Origin: an uncultured Pelagibacteraceae bacterium
Lineage (GTDB): Bacteria; Pseudomonadota; Alphaproteobacteria; Pelagibacterales; Pelagibacteraceae
DNA: 64,000 bases
Direction of reading: 5' to 3'
Assembly (NCBI GenBank): GCA_902534465.1
Contig: CACAPU010000001.1
Location: 124,001-188,000, forward strand
Shown here: piece by piece, positions 35,790 through 43,985 of the stretch
Position numbering within the stretch: the first letter of the stretch is position 1
Layout: each line of letters begins with the position of its first letter
Notes under the pieces: generated by a model
Told to the model about the DNA's origin: nothing
Databases searched by the model: none
Seen by the model: the letters and a program-made list of their open reading frames with translations, nothing else
Program-made: the position numbers and the translations under genes

Positions 35790-36197
35790 ATGGCAAAGAA
35801 AAAAAATAAAAAATCGAGTAAAAAAATATCTAAAGGTCAATTAGGTAAGAAAAAAGAGACTGCTAGAGAAAAAATGATAGGTCAAACAATTGGCTATCGT
35901 TATGATGTAAACTTACTTCCAGACTATTCAAGAATTACACCATTCTTAAAAAAATACATTGAAGCAATGGGATGGGATGATTTAAATTGGTTAGAAGATG
36001 TTCATATGGGTTATGAAGAAGATAGACCTGCTGTATTTGATAGAAATGCAAATGGCTGGGTTACAATTCCAAAAAAAATTAAACTTCCAAATAATCAACA
36101 GGACAGAGATATGATTGCAAGGGAATTATTAGTAAAATTCCAAATGTCTCCAAATCATCCGTTAGTAGATCTTAAAAAAGCATACAGAAAATTTTAG
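35790..36197 (+). CDS. Hypothetical protein in the mgs operon, 135 aa
   Basis: I do not recognise this protein. It begins two bases after the mgsC stop, so it is surely in the same transcript. The first 30 residues are a very basic lysine-rich tail, like that of MgsC; the rest is a compact soluble domain containing YRYDVNLLPDYSRITPFLKKY, MGWDDLNWLEDVHMGYEEDRP and a C-terminal helix ending HPLVDLKKAYRKF. There is no signal peptide or membrane helix. Being last in gmaS-mgsABC suggests an accessory or structural part of the Mgs complex, which is only inference from position. Confidence 0.75.
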   Translation: MAKKKNKKSSKKISKGQLGKKKETAREKMIGQTIGYRYDVNLLPDYSRITPFLKKYIEAMGWDDLNWLEDVHMGYEEDRPAVFDRNANGWVTIPKKIKLPNNQQDRDMIARELLVKFQMSPNHPLVDLKKAYRKF

Positions 36198-36232
36198 AAT
36201 CAGTAAAAATTTATATATACTTAAAGTTGTCT

Positions 36233-36309
36233 TTAAATAAATAAGCCACGTTTTTATTGTTTTATTTAAGATTGATCAATCTATTCCATTAATTAATAAT
36301 TTATTAATT
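36233..36309 (+). promoter_or_regulatory. Palindrome-rich region upstream of amt
   Basis: The 134-base gap before amt holds three inverted repeats: a nine-base pair of arms (36233-36241 with 36261-36269, spacer 19) that may weakly terminate the mgs transcript; a perfect 14-base palindrome AGATTGATCAATCT at 36269-36282; and a 19-base odd palindrome at 36291-36309. The last two sit 23-63 bases before the amt start and could be operators for nitrogen or amine control. A strong Shine-Dalgarno GGAGG follows at about 36322. Confidence 0.5.
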
Positions 36310-36331
36310 TGTTTAAACAATTGGAGGTTAA

Positions 36332-37732
36332 ATGACTGACGAACTAGGTGCATTGACAACCATATTCACAGAATTTTACTATTGGATAACAGTAGTACTT
36401 ATGTTTCTGATCCATGTAGGGTTCTGTATGTATGAAGTTGGAGCTTCCCGATACAAACATCATCAACATACTTTAATGAAAAACACAATGCTGATACCGT
36501 TGGTAACAGTTACTTGGTTTTTATTTGGTTGGTGGATTTATTGGGCATTTCCAACTGGACCAGGTCTTGCACCATCAATAATGACTGAGAGTACAGCTCT
36601 GATTACGGATGACTCAGCTTTTAGTGCTAAATGGTATTTACCAAATAGTGAACTTATGGCTATTAATTTAGGTGATCATATAAGCGGAGTATTTTGGGCT
36701 GCATTTTTGTTATTCTCTTGGACGGCTGCTTCAATAGTATCAGGTGCTGTAATTGAAAGAATTACAACTTTTGCATTTGGAATTCTTGCAATTGCAATTG
36801 GATCTGTATTTTGGAGTATAGATGCTGCATGGGGATGGCACTTTGACGGATGGATGTTAAAGTTACTTGGATATCATGATGCTTATGCATCAGGAGTAAT
36901 CCACGCAGTAGCAGGTGGATTTGCTTTAGGTGTTTTGGCAGTTTTGGGACCAAGAATTGGAAAATTTTCATCGAGTGGAGAACCTAGAAATATCGGACCA
37001 AGAAATCCTTGGTTGGTAACTGTTGGATTATTCTTAATTTATACAGGTTTCTGGGGTTTTTACGCGGCGTGTAATATTCCAATTTATGACTTAGGACCAG
37101 AATATGGCATGGAAGGTGTAACTTACTTTACAGCAACTAACATCTATGTAACTCCTACAACACTTAGTGGTATTACAATGAATTTCTTAATGTCACTATC
37201 TGGTGGATTACTAGCAGGATATGTAATATCCAAAGGTGATCCTTTCTGGACTTATTCAAGTGGACTAGCTGGGATTATATGTGCATCTGCAGGAAATGAC
37301 TTATATCACCCAATTCAATCATTGATAATTGGAATGATAGGTGTTGTTATTGCTTACAAATTGCATTACTGGGTTGAACGAAGGTTCAAGATCGATGATG
37401 CTGTTGGTGCAGTAGCTGTACATGGTTATGCTGGATTTGCTGGACTAGTAATATGTGGGTTTGTACTAAATGGATACCCTTCTTCAGGATATAGCGTAGG
37501 TGCAATGTGGGATGGAAGCAACTATGCCGCGATAAATCCTTTAGGAATGTTTATTGGTGCAATAATCATGTTCTTTGTTCTGGGTATGATACCAGGTTAT
37601 ATAATTGCTAAAGTGTTAAATGGAATGGGCAAACTTAGAATCCCTAGGGAGGTTGAGTTGGCTGGTTTAGACTACCAAATAATGGAGGAAGCAAAAGAAG
37701 ATGAAAAAGCAGTTGCTTCTTCTAGTGGTTAA
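36332..37732 (+). CDS. amt: Ammonium transporter family protein (Amt, divergent)
   Basis: This 466-residue inner-membrane protein has about eleven membrane segments and the Amt/Rh fold markers: the first pore histidine in SGVIHAVAGGFALGVLAVLGPR, and the second in VHGYAGFAGLVICGF. Segments around these motifs differ clearly from textbook AmtB (for example VHGVGGIWG in AmtB), so this is a divergent paralogue. Its position right after gmaS-mgsABC suggests that it takes up methylammonium or recovers ammonium released by that pathway. No PII (glnK) gene follows, which is unusual; a 75-residue membrane protein follows instead. The ribosome-binding site GGAGG is strong. Confidence 0.88.
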   Translation: MTDELGALTTIFTEFYYWITVVLMFLIHVGFCMYEVGASRYKHHQHTLMKNTMLIPLVTVTWFLFGWWIYWAFPTGPGLAPSIMTESTALITDDSAFSAKWYLPNSELMAINLGDHISGVFWAAFLLFSWTAASIVSGAVIERITTFAFGILAIAIGSVFWSIDAAWGWHFDGWMLKLLGYHDAYASGVIHAVAGGFALGVLAVLGPRIGKFSSSGEPRNIGPRNPWLVTVGLFLIYTGFWGFYAACNIPIYDLGPEYGMEGVTYFTATNIYVTPTTLSGITMNFLMSLSGGLLAGYVISKGDPFWTYSSGLAGIICASAGNDLYHPIQSLIIGMIGVVIAYKLHYWVERRFKIDDAVGAVAVHGYAGFAGLVICGFVLNGYPSSGYSVGAMWDGSNYAAINPLGMFIGAIIMFFVLGMIPGYIIAKVLNGMGKLRIPREVELAGLDYQIMEEAKEDEKAVASSSG

Positions 37733-37743
37733 AGGAGGATAAT

Positions 37744-37971
37744 ATGGCTACAGTATCAAATTGGATAGATCATCTAAATAAACCTGCAGAAGAAGTTGCA
37801 GGCGCAGTTTATCCAGGAGTTGGATCAGAAGGTATATTAGTTCTTATACTTGCTGTTATTTGGATTGGTTGGACGGTTGTGAGCGCTAAACAAGAAAGTG
37901 ATAAACTTTCTGAGCTTGCAAGAAGGAAGCCCAGTTCCAATGCATGGAAAAGCAATATGACTGACGGATAA
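37744..37971 (+). CDS. Small single-pass membrane protein after amt, 75 aa
   Basis: I do not recognise this protein. It has one hydrophobic segment (about 29-47, GILVLILAVIWIGWTVVSA) between a soluble N-terminus and a basic C-terminal tail. It starts 11 bases after the amt stop, with AGGAGG just upstream, so it is well translated and co-transcribed with amt. A 12-bp hairpin lies 12 bases after the stop, ending the unit. It takes the place that glnK usually has next to amt, so it could be an Amt partner subunit, which is inference. Confidence 0.75.
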   Translation: MATVSNWIDHLNKPAEEVAGAVYPGVGSEGILVLILAVIWIGWTVVSAKQESDKLSELARRKPSSNAWKSNMTDG

Positions 37972-37983
37972 AAATATAATATT

Positions 37984-38011
37984 GAGGGCGCATTTTAATA
38001 AATGCGCCCTC
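37984..38011 (+). terminator. Hairpin terminator after the amt operon
   Basis: The arms 37984-37995 and 38000-38011 (GAGGGCGCATTT and its complement) form a perfect 12-bp stem with a four-base loop, unusually G/C-rich for this window. It lies 12 bases after the stop of the 75-residue gene. There is no U-tract, only GAATAATC, so termination efficiency is uncertain, but it clearly marks the transcript end. Confidence 0.8.
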
Positions 38012-38019
38012 GAATAATC

Positions 38020-38175
38020 ATGGAAGAGCAAAATAAAAATCACATAAATAAAACACCGAGTAAAATGGCAAGATTAGCTTGGCCAAAAGCAAAGTATGGA
38101 CTTGTTATAGCTATCTTGATAATTATTTTTGGCAATATTGTTTACTACAAAGATTTCTTTTTATCATTTTTATAA
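38020..38175 (+). CDS. Small single-pass membrane protein, 51 aa
   Basis: This short frame runs from the ATG at 38020 to the TAA at 38173-38175. It encodes a hydrophilic N-terminus with KMARLAWPKAKYG followed by one membrane helix (about 27-43, GLVIAILIIIFGNIVYY) and a short aromatic tail. It begins nine bases after the amt terminator hairpin and ends 21 bases before the GS-like gene at 38197. Codon use is like that of the neighbours. I do not recognise the family; the clean helix pattern and tight placement make it more likely real than chance. Confidence 0.55.
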   Translation: MEEQNKNHINKTPSKMARLAWPKAKYGLVIAILIIIFGNIVYYKDFFLSFL

Positions 38176-38196
38176 AAAATATGATAAGAACTTTAG

Positions 38197-39522
38197 GTGT
38201 CAAAAAACTTATATAAAATTGCAAAAGCAAAAAAAATAAAATACTTTCTAATAAGTTTTGTTGATTTGTTTGGAGTTTTAAGATCAAAATTAGTACCGAC
38301 TAGAGCTATAAAAGAGATGCAAACAAATGGGGCTGGGTTTGCAGGTTTTGCTGCTTGGCTTGACATGTCTCCAGCGGATTCTGATATGTTTGCAATTCCA
38401 GATCCAAATAGTTTAATTCAACTACCTTGGAATAAAGAAGTAGGATGGTTAGCGTCTGATTTATGGATGGATGGCAAACCAGTAGATGCATCTCCGAGAA
38501 TAATGCTAAAAAAACAAATAAAATCACTTCAAAATGAAGGTTTAATTATGAAATCTGGTGTGGAATGTGAGTATTTTTTAATCTCCTCTGACGGTAGCAC
38601 AATTGCAGATACAAAAGATACTCAATCTAAACCATGTTACGATCAATCTTCGCTAATGAGAAGATATGAATTAATTAAGGAGATATGCGACTGCATGATC
38701 GAAATGGGATGGAACCCTTATCAAAATGACCATGAAGATGCTAATGGTCAGTTTGAAATGAATTGGGATTACTCAGACTGCCTAACTACAGCAGATAGGC
38801 ATACTTTTTTTAAATTTATGGTTAAAACCATTTCTGAAAAACATGGACTTAGAGCAACGTTTATGCCTAAACCTTTTGAAAATCTAACTGGTAACGGATG
38901 TCATACGCACATTTCTATTTGGGATAAAAAAAAAAATAAATTTTTGGATAAAAATGATAAACTCGGACTTAGTAAACTAGCTTACAATTTTTTAGGTGGT
39001 ATAATTAAAAATGCAGGTGCTTTATCGGCATTTTTTAATCCTACTTTAAATAGTTATAGGAGGATAAATGCACCCCCTACTAAATCAGGAGCAACTTGGT
39101 CTCCAAGTAGCATCTCTTATACGGGAAATAATCGAACACACATGATAAGAGTTCCTGACCCTGGAAGGTTTGAATTAAGACTTATGGATGGATCAGCTAA
39201 TCCATATTTGGTACAAGCTGGAATTCTAGCAGCAGGTATAAACGGGATCAGAAAAAAAATAAATCCAGGTAAACCATTATTCTGTAACATGTACACCGAC
39301 TATAAAAAATATCCAAATCTAAAAAAACTACCTAATACTTTAGAAGAGTCATTAGAAATATTAAATTTTAATACAGTATTAAAAAATGCTTTTGGCAAAA
39401 ATGTTTTGAACAGTTATATAAAATTAAAAAAATCTGAAATCGAAAGTTTTAAATTAAAAGAAAATTTTGACAAATTAAAACCTATTACAAAATGGGAAAG
39501 ATCTAATACCTTAGATTGTTAA
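38197..39522 (+). CDS. Second type III glutamine synthetase-like ligase
   Basis: This 441-residue protein has the GS catalytic motifs: VECEYFLI for the first Glu, NDHEDANGQFEMNWDYSD, FMPKPFENLTGNGCHTHISIW, NRTHMIRVPDPGRFELRLMD with the Arg and Glu of the glutamate site, and an N-terminal KIKYFLISFVDLFGVLRSK beta-grasp segment. It starts with GTG; no in-frame ATG exists upstream. It is shorter and clearly different from the GmaS candidate at 31113. Relatives include GlnT and gamma-glutamyl-amine ligases (GlnA3/PuuA-like), so it may ligate glutamate to an amine other than ammonia. A PLP enzyme follows after three bases. Confidence 0.82.
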   Translation: MSKNLYKIAKAKKIKYFLISFVDLFGVLRSKLVPTRAIKEMQTNGAGFAGFAAWLDMSPADSDMFAIPDPNSLIQLPWNKEVGWLASDLWMDGKPVDASPRIMLKKQIKSLQNEGLIMKSGVECEYFLISSDGSTIADTKDTQSKPCYDQSSLMRRYELIKEICDCMIEMGWNPYQNDHEDANGQFEMNWDYSDCLTTADRHTFFKFMVKTISEKHGLRATFMPKPFENLTGNGCHTHISIWDKKKNKFLDKNDKLGLSKLAYNFLGGIIKNAGALSAFFNPTLNSYRRINAPPTKSGATWSPSSISYTGNNRTHMIRVPDPGRFELRLMDGSANPYLVQAGILAAGINGIRKKINPGKPLFCNMYTDYKKYPNLKKLPNTLEESLEILNFNTVLKNAFGKNVLNSYIKLKKSEIESFKLKENFDKLKPITKWERSNTLDC

Positions 39523-39525
39523 AAT

Positions 39526-40671
39526 ATGTCTATTGACTATAGACATATTAAAAAATATTCATCATTTATCAAAAATAATAATTACTCGTTTAGTAGAGAA
39601 AAAATATTAAATGTATTAGACAAAGAAGCAATTGATAAGGCTTACAATACAATATCCAATTGGGAAACTTATACCCCTACCCCTCTTCTTAATTTAAAAA
39701 AACTTTCAAAAAATCTAGGACTTAAAAATATTTTTTACAAAGATGAGTCAAAAAGGTTTGGTCTCAAATCATTTAAGGCTCTAGGTGGTGCTTATGCTGT
39801 AGAGCAAGTCTCCGCTGGAAATAAAAACATAGTTGTGGCGACTGCAACTGCAGGAAATCATGGCAAATCAGTTGCGTGGGGAGCAAAAAGATTAGGAATT
39901 GCTTGCAAAATCTTCATAAGTGAATTTGTTAGCGAGACACGAGCAAATGAAATGCGAAAACTTGGGGCTGATGTAATTCAAGTTAAAGGAAACTATGAAA
40001 ACTCTTTAAATGAATGCATTAAACAATCCGAAAAAAATGGTTGGGAAATTGTGCAAGATGTAGCCTGGGAAAATTACCTTACAGTTCCAAAACTAACGAT
40101 GGCTGGATATTCTGTGATGATTGAGGAAATATCAAAACAAACTGATCAATATATTACACACATTTTTTTACAGGCAGGTGTTGGAGGTATGGCATCTGGG
40201 GTAATAGCAGGTGTTGCTAGATATTTTAAAAGAATTCCAAAAATTATTGTTATTGAGCCAGAAAATGCAGATTGTGTTTTAAAAAGCGTCGATGCTGGTA
40301 AACTCACCAAAGTCAAAATTGAAAAAGAAAGTATCATGGGTGGAATGTCCTGTGGAGATGTATCATTGGTCCCATGGCAAATTCTTAAAAATTCAGTAAA
40401 TAATTGTATAAGTATTCCTGATGATGACATTTCATTATCAGTTGCAATGTTAGCAAAAGGATACTTTGGTGATGATAAAATTACTGCAGGAGAGTGCTCA
40501 GCACCTGCATTAATAAGTCTAAACGTAAGTTGTAATAACGAACAAATTAAAAAGGATCTTGAATTAGATATGAATTCAAATGTTTTATTAATCGGATGTG
40601 AGGGAGATACGGACACCAAATTATATAAAGAACTTCTATCTAAAGGATCAGAGAAATTATCAAATGTCTAG
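39526..40671 (+). CDS. PLP-dependent lyase, diaminopropionate ammonia-lyase-like
   Basis: This 381-residue protein is a fold type II PLP enzyme. The Schiff-base lysine is probably Lys84 in RFGLKSFKALGGAYA, and ATATAGNHGKSVAW binds the cofactor phosphate region; the C-terminal GCEGDTD also fits. The closest pattern I know is diaminopropionate ammonia-lyase (DpaL/YgeX), which makes pyruvate and ammonia. In E. coli DpaL, Asp120 before GNHG acts on the D-isomer; here that position is Ala109. A loop of about 18 residues before it is also missing. The substrate may therefore differ. It starts three bases after the GS-like gene, and its 3' end overlaps the photolyase start by eight bases. Confidence 0.75.
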   Translation: MSIDYRHIKKYSSFIKNNNYSFSREKILNVLDKEAIDKAYNTISNWETYTPTPLLNLKKLSKNLGLKNIFYKDESKRFGLKSFKALGGAYAVEQVSAGNKNIVVATATAGNHGKSVAWGAKRLGIACKIFISEFVSETRANEMRKLGADVIQVKGNYENSLNECIKQSEKNGWEIVQDVAWENYLTVPKLTMAGYSVMIEEISKQTDQYITHIFLQAGVGGMASGVIAGVARYFKRIPKIIVIEPENADCVLKSVDAGKLTKVKIEKESIMGGMSCGDVSLVPWQILKNSVNNCISIPDDDISLSVAMLAKGYFGDDKITAGECSAPALISLNVSCNNEQIKKDLELDMNSNVLLIGCEGDTDTKLYKELLSKGSEKLSNV

Positions 40672-42088
40672 TAAGGCTCTTGTTTGGGTAAGAGATGATT
40701 TTCGCATAAACAATAATGATGCATTAATTTATGCAACAAATAATCATGATGTTGTAACTGCAGTTTTTATTTTTAATAATGAAATTTTTGATAATAAAAG
40801 AGAGGCACAAAAATGGTGGCTAAGCAAATCGCTTGAAAGTTTTAGTTCTGATTTAGAAAAATTAAATATTGGATTAGAAATAATTAAAGATGATGAAGTT
40901 AATTTCTTTTCTAAGTTAAAAACTAGTAATAAAATTTCTGTTTATTGGAATAAAGTTTATGAACCTGCTGAATTTGATAAAGATAAAAAAATAGGTAAAG
41001 ATTTATCTGAAAAAAAAATTAATTTTAAATTTTTTAAAGGGAATGTGCTCAATGAATATAATAAAATTACAAAAAATGATGGAACCCCTTTTAAAGTTTT
41101 TAGTCCTTTTTGGAGAAACGCAGAGCAATTTTATATGGAAAGATTGCCAGATAAAATAAACAAAGTCAAAAAATGTAAAAAAATAGAAATACTCTTTAAA
41201 AAACAAATAAAATCCGAAGATATTTTGCCGAAGTCAAAATGGTATATGAAGTTTGATAAATATTGGGCACCCTCAGAGAGTAAAGCTCATGAATGCTTGG
41301 AGAATTTTGTAAATAAAAACATATTAAATTATGGCATAAATCGTGACTTTCCATCTATTGATGGGACATCAAAACTTTCTCCATACATTAGAAATGGACA
41401 AATAAATGTTAGAGATATTTGGGAAAAATGTAAAAAATTAAAATCAAATAATGTAGGTGTTAAAAAATATACAAATGAAATTGGTTGGAGAGAGTTTTCT
41501 CACAGTTTAATAAATTATTTTCCACAAATGTTAAAAGGAAACTTAAGAAAAGAATTTGATAATTTCCCATGGGTAAATAATTCAAAATTTTTAAATGCAT
41601 GGAAAAGAGGAATGACCGGCTATCCAATTGTTGATGCTGGAATGAGAGAATTATATGAAACAGGTTGGATGCATAACAGAATCAGGATGGTTGTTGGATC
41701 ATTTTTAGTTAAACATTTAAGAATAAATTGGAAAGAAGGAGAAAAATATTTCAGGAATTGTCTTCTTGATTTTAACGAGGCGAACAATGTTGCCCAATGG
41801 CAATGGGTAGCTGGGTGTGGTGCTGATGCAGCACCATATTTTAGAATTTTTAATCCTATTTTACAGGGAGAAAAATTTGATAAACAGGGAGAATATGTAA
41901 AAAGGTGGGTTCCAGAATTAGAAAAAGTGCCATCAAAATTTATTCACAAACCTTGGGAAATGGAAATAAAATATCAAGAAGCTATAAACACTTTCATAGG
42001 TTCCGATTACCCTATGCCAATTGTAATCCATGAAAAAGCTAGGAATGACGCATTAAACGCTTTTCAGTCTATTAAGAAAAAAAATTAA
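40664..42088 (+). CDS. phrB: Deoxyribodipyrimidine photolyase
   Basis: Photolyase repairs UV-induced pyrimidine dimers using blue light and FADH. I chose the ATG at 40664 (MSSKALVWVRDDFRINNNDAL), which gives 474 residues, normal for the class I CPD enzyme. The N-terminal Rossmann-like antenna domain is followed by the FAD-binding part, with NEIGWREFSHSLINYFP, RRGMTGYPIVDAGMRELYETG-like KRGMTGYPIVDAGMREL, WMHNRIRMVVGSFLVKHL and NNVAQWQWVAGCGADAAPYFRIFNP, all classic. It is reasonable for a surface-ocean bacterium. The start overlaps the PLP-lyase stop by eight bases and the stop overlaps the convergent yjbQ by four. Confidence 0.95.
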   Translation: MSSKALVWVRDDFRINNNDALIYATNNHDVVTAVFIFNNEIFDNKREAQKWWLSKSLESFSSDLEKLNIGLEIIKDDEVNFFSKLKTSNKISVYWNKVYEPAEFDKDKKIGKDLSEKKINFKFFKGNVLNEYNKITKNDGTPFKVFSPFWRNAEQFYMERLPDKINKVKKCKKIEILFKKQIKSEDILPKSKWYMKFDKYWAPSESKAHECLENFVNKNILNYGINRDFPSIDGTSKLSPYIRNGQINVRDIWEKCKKLKSNNVGVKKYTNEIGWREFSHSLINYFPQMLKGNLRKEFDNFPWVNNSKFLNAWKRGMTGYPIVDAGMRELYETGWMHNRIRMVVGSFLVKHLRINWKEGEKYFRNCLLDFNEANNVAQWQWVAGCGADAAPYFRIFNPILQGEKFDKQGEYVKRWVPELEKVPSKFIHKPWEMEIKYQEAINTFIGSDYPMPIVIHEKARNDALNAFQSIKKKN

Positions 42089-42504
42089 TCCCCTATAAAG
42101 TGATGTATCACGGTTCGTGTGGTTGCCTCTAATCTATGCTCAAATAGATATATACCCTGCCAAGTTCCTAAAAGAATTTCGTTTTCCTTTATACTTAAAG
42201 AAATTTGATTATTAGTTAATGCAGACTTTATATGAGCAGGCATATCATCCTTACCTTCGGTAGTATGAATATATAAGGAATTATTCATAGGTACTAATTT
42301 ATCAAAATAATTTATCAAATCGGTTTGTACATCAGGGTCAGCATTTTCTTGAACGATTATAGAGGCACTTGTATGTTGAATTGATAAATTTAAAATTCCA
42401 TTTCTAAAATTATTTTTTTTTACCCAATCAATTGTTTTGTTTGTAAATTCATAAAGTTTTTGTCCTCTTGTATTTATTTGTAATTTATAAAACTCTTGTA
42501 TCAT
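42085..42504 (-). CDS. yjbQ: YjbQ family protein (UPF0047)
   Basis: This 139-residue protein has the complete UPF0047 pattern: GILNLSIQHTSASIIVQENADPDV, then PAHIKSAL, and a C-terminal LGTWQGIYLFEHR ending in the usual Arg/Thr-rich strand. Family members form trimers with a conserved His/Glu cluster at the interface, and some show weak thiamine phosphate synthase activity; the true role is unsettled. It is the last gene of a minus-strand series running from acnA, starting three bases after the zapE stop. Confidence 0.92.
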   Translation of the reverse strand: MIQEFYKLQINTRGQKLYEFTNKTIDWVKKNNFRNGILNLSIQHTSASIIVQENADPDVQTDLINYFDKLVPMNNSLYIHTTEGKDDMPAHIKSALTNNQISLSIKENEILLGTWQGIYLFEHRLEATTRTVIHHFIGD

Positions 42505-42507
42505 ATA

Positions 42508-43560
42508 TTAATTTAATTTTTGTGATGTCATTTCATATAAACGACTTAAAGTTCTTTTAAATGGCTCTGTCAAACTTTTTGATGAACATAATGAATTCAA
42601 ATCTACTTCTGATTTGATCATTAATGGTATTTTTTTTTCATAAATAATATCTATAAAAGTTATAAATCTTTGCTGTTGATTTGAATTATCTTCGTTAAAA
42701 TTGGGAAGATTTTCTATAAAAATTAAATCACTTTCCTTTGCAATCCTAATATAATCCTCTGACCCTAAATTATTATTAAATAACTCATCAAAATTAAATT
42801 TTGTAACTCTGTCATAAAAGTTCTTAATTACTATTTTACGACCTTTAATATCCAATATTTTAGTAGTTTTTTCTCTATTTTTTGTCATTTTTCTAAAAAA
42901 CTTATTGAACTTAAAATTCGATGACTCATCTATAGGAGATAAAAATCTATCCAGAGGTATATTTTTGTTAGTTCTATAATCCTCAGGAATTTCTAGCTCT
43001 ATTTCTGAGCAGTTATGTTCTAAAATTTTTATAAATGGCATAAATTGATCTCTTTGCAGACCATTTTTATATAAATCTTTGATTTTTATATTTGAAGAAA
43101 AAATTACTCTTAACTTACTTTCAAATATCTTTTCAAATAATTTACCTAATATCATTGCATCTACAATATTAGTAACTTGAAATTCATCAAAATAAATTAA
43201 TTTTGTTTTTTTTGACAAATCTTTTACGAATTTGTCTAAACCATTATTTTTTCTATTTTTTTTATTTTTATGCACATATTCATGAAATTTGATCATAAAC
43301 TCATTGAAATGTAATCTTATTTTTTTTTCTTTTAAAGAATTAAAAAAAAAATTTAAAATCATAGTTTTGCCTACACCTACATCTCCAACTAAATAAAAAC
43401 CTAATTTAATATTTTTTTTTGTAAATATTTTTTTAAATAAAGACTGTTTGAAGTTCAGATTATAAAATTTACTTAATTTTTTGATAATACTAATTTGATT
43501 CTCATTAATTTCATATTCTTTATCTTCACAAAATTTAAGGAATTCATTATTTAAATTCAT
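42508..43560 (-). CDS. zapE: Cell division ATPase ZapE (AFG1-like)
   Basis: This 350-residue AAA-type ATPase has Walker A GDVGVGKT (about 58-65), RLHFNEFMIKFHEYVH, Walker B LIYFDEFQVTN, sensor region VIFSSNIKIKDLYKNGLQR, and the AFG1 motif DYRTNKNI in the middle. ZapE binds FtsZ and affects constriction in E. coli; the eukaryotic relative AFG1/LACE1 works in mitochondrial protein quality control. The start ATG overlaps the stop of the cupin gene by four bases. It is somewhat shorter and more A/T-driven (Lys, Asn, Phe) than E. coli ZapE. Confidence 0.92.
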   Translation of the reverse strand: MNLNNEFLKFCEDKEYEINENQISIIKKLSKFYNLNFKQSLFKKIFTKKNIKLGFYLVGDVGVGKTMILNFFFNSLKEKKIRLHFNEFMIKFHEYVHKNKKNRKNNGLDKFVKDLSKKTKLIYFDEFQVTNIVDAMILGKLFEKIFESKLRVIFSSNIKIKDLYKNGLQRDQFMPFIKILEHNCSEIELEIPEDYRTNKNIPLDRFLSPIDESSNFKFNKFFRKMTKNREKTTKILDIKGRKIVIKNFYDRVTKFNFDELFNNNLGSEDYIRIAKESDLIFIENLPNFNEDNSNQQQRFITFIDIIYEKKIPLMIKSEVDLNSLCSSKSLTEPFKRTLSRLYEMTSQKLN

Positions 43561-43985
43561 TTTTTAGTTTTAAAGTCAATTCCATATTCTGATCTTGGTC
43601 CCTTTCTTAGCCCATATGGACCAGCTATAAAAATAGTTAAAGGTCTGGTACCTGGTTCTAAGTCTACTCTGTGAAAATTATTAGCAGATCTAAATCCTAT
43701 ATAGCCTGGTGCTCTCCAAACTTTACCTGATTTTAATGTTTCCCAATAACCCCCTCTTAGAATTATTGTAATGAAAGGAAATAAATGATTATGTACGCCA
43801 TCGCCATGGTCATCATCTAACATTTCATGAATTAAAATATTAAATGGGAACCATTTAGGTCTATGTCGAAATAACAAATAGTATCTATTCATCCAGGGTT
43901 TAGCTTTACTATACTCAGGGTGAGATGGTCCTCTATCCAATACAACTTTTTTTCTACCTAATTTTTCTAAAATTTTTAAAAACAT
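43557..43985 (-). CDS. Cupin-fold protein
   Basis: This 142-residue protein looks like a single cupin barrel. The motif DDHGDGVHNHLFPFITIILRGGYWE corresponds to cupin motif 1 (HxH then Glu further on), and NFHRVDLEPGTRPLTIFI with a His corresponds to motif 2. A metal-dependent role is plausible but the substrate is unknown; similar proteins occur widely as hypothetical in alphaproteobacteria. It sits between zapE (four-base overlap) and bamB (one-base overlap), so it is part of a tightly packed run. Confidence 0.75.
   Translation of the reverse strand: MFLKILEKLGRKKVVLDRGPSHPEYSKAKPWMNRYYLLFRHRPKWFPFNILIHEMLDDDHGDGVHNHLFPFITIILRGGYWETLKSGKVWRAPGYIGFRSANNFHRVDLEPGTRPLTIFIAGPYGLRKGPRSEYGIDFKTKK

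Noticed and set aside
40598..40663. Upstream start for the photolyase at 40598
   Set aside because: It lies deep in the PLP-lyase gene and adds residues unlike photolyase; the family N-terminus begins at 40664.
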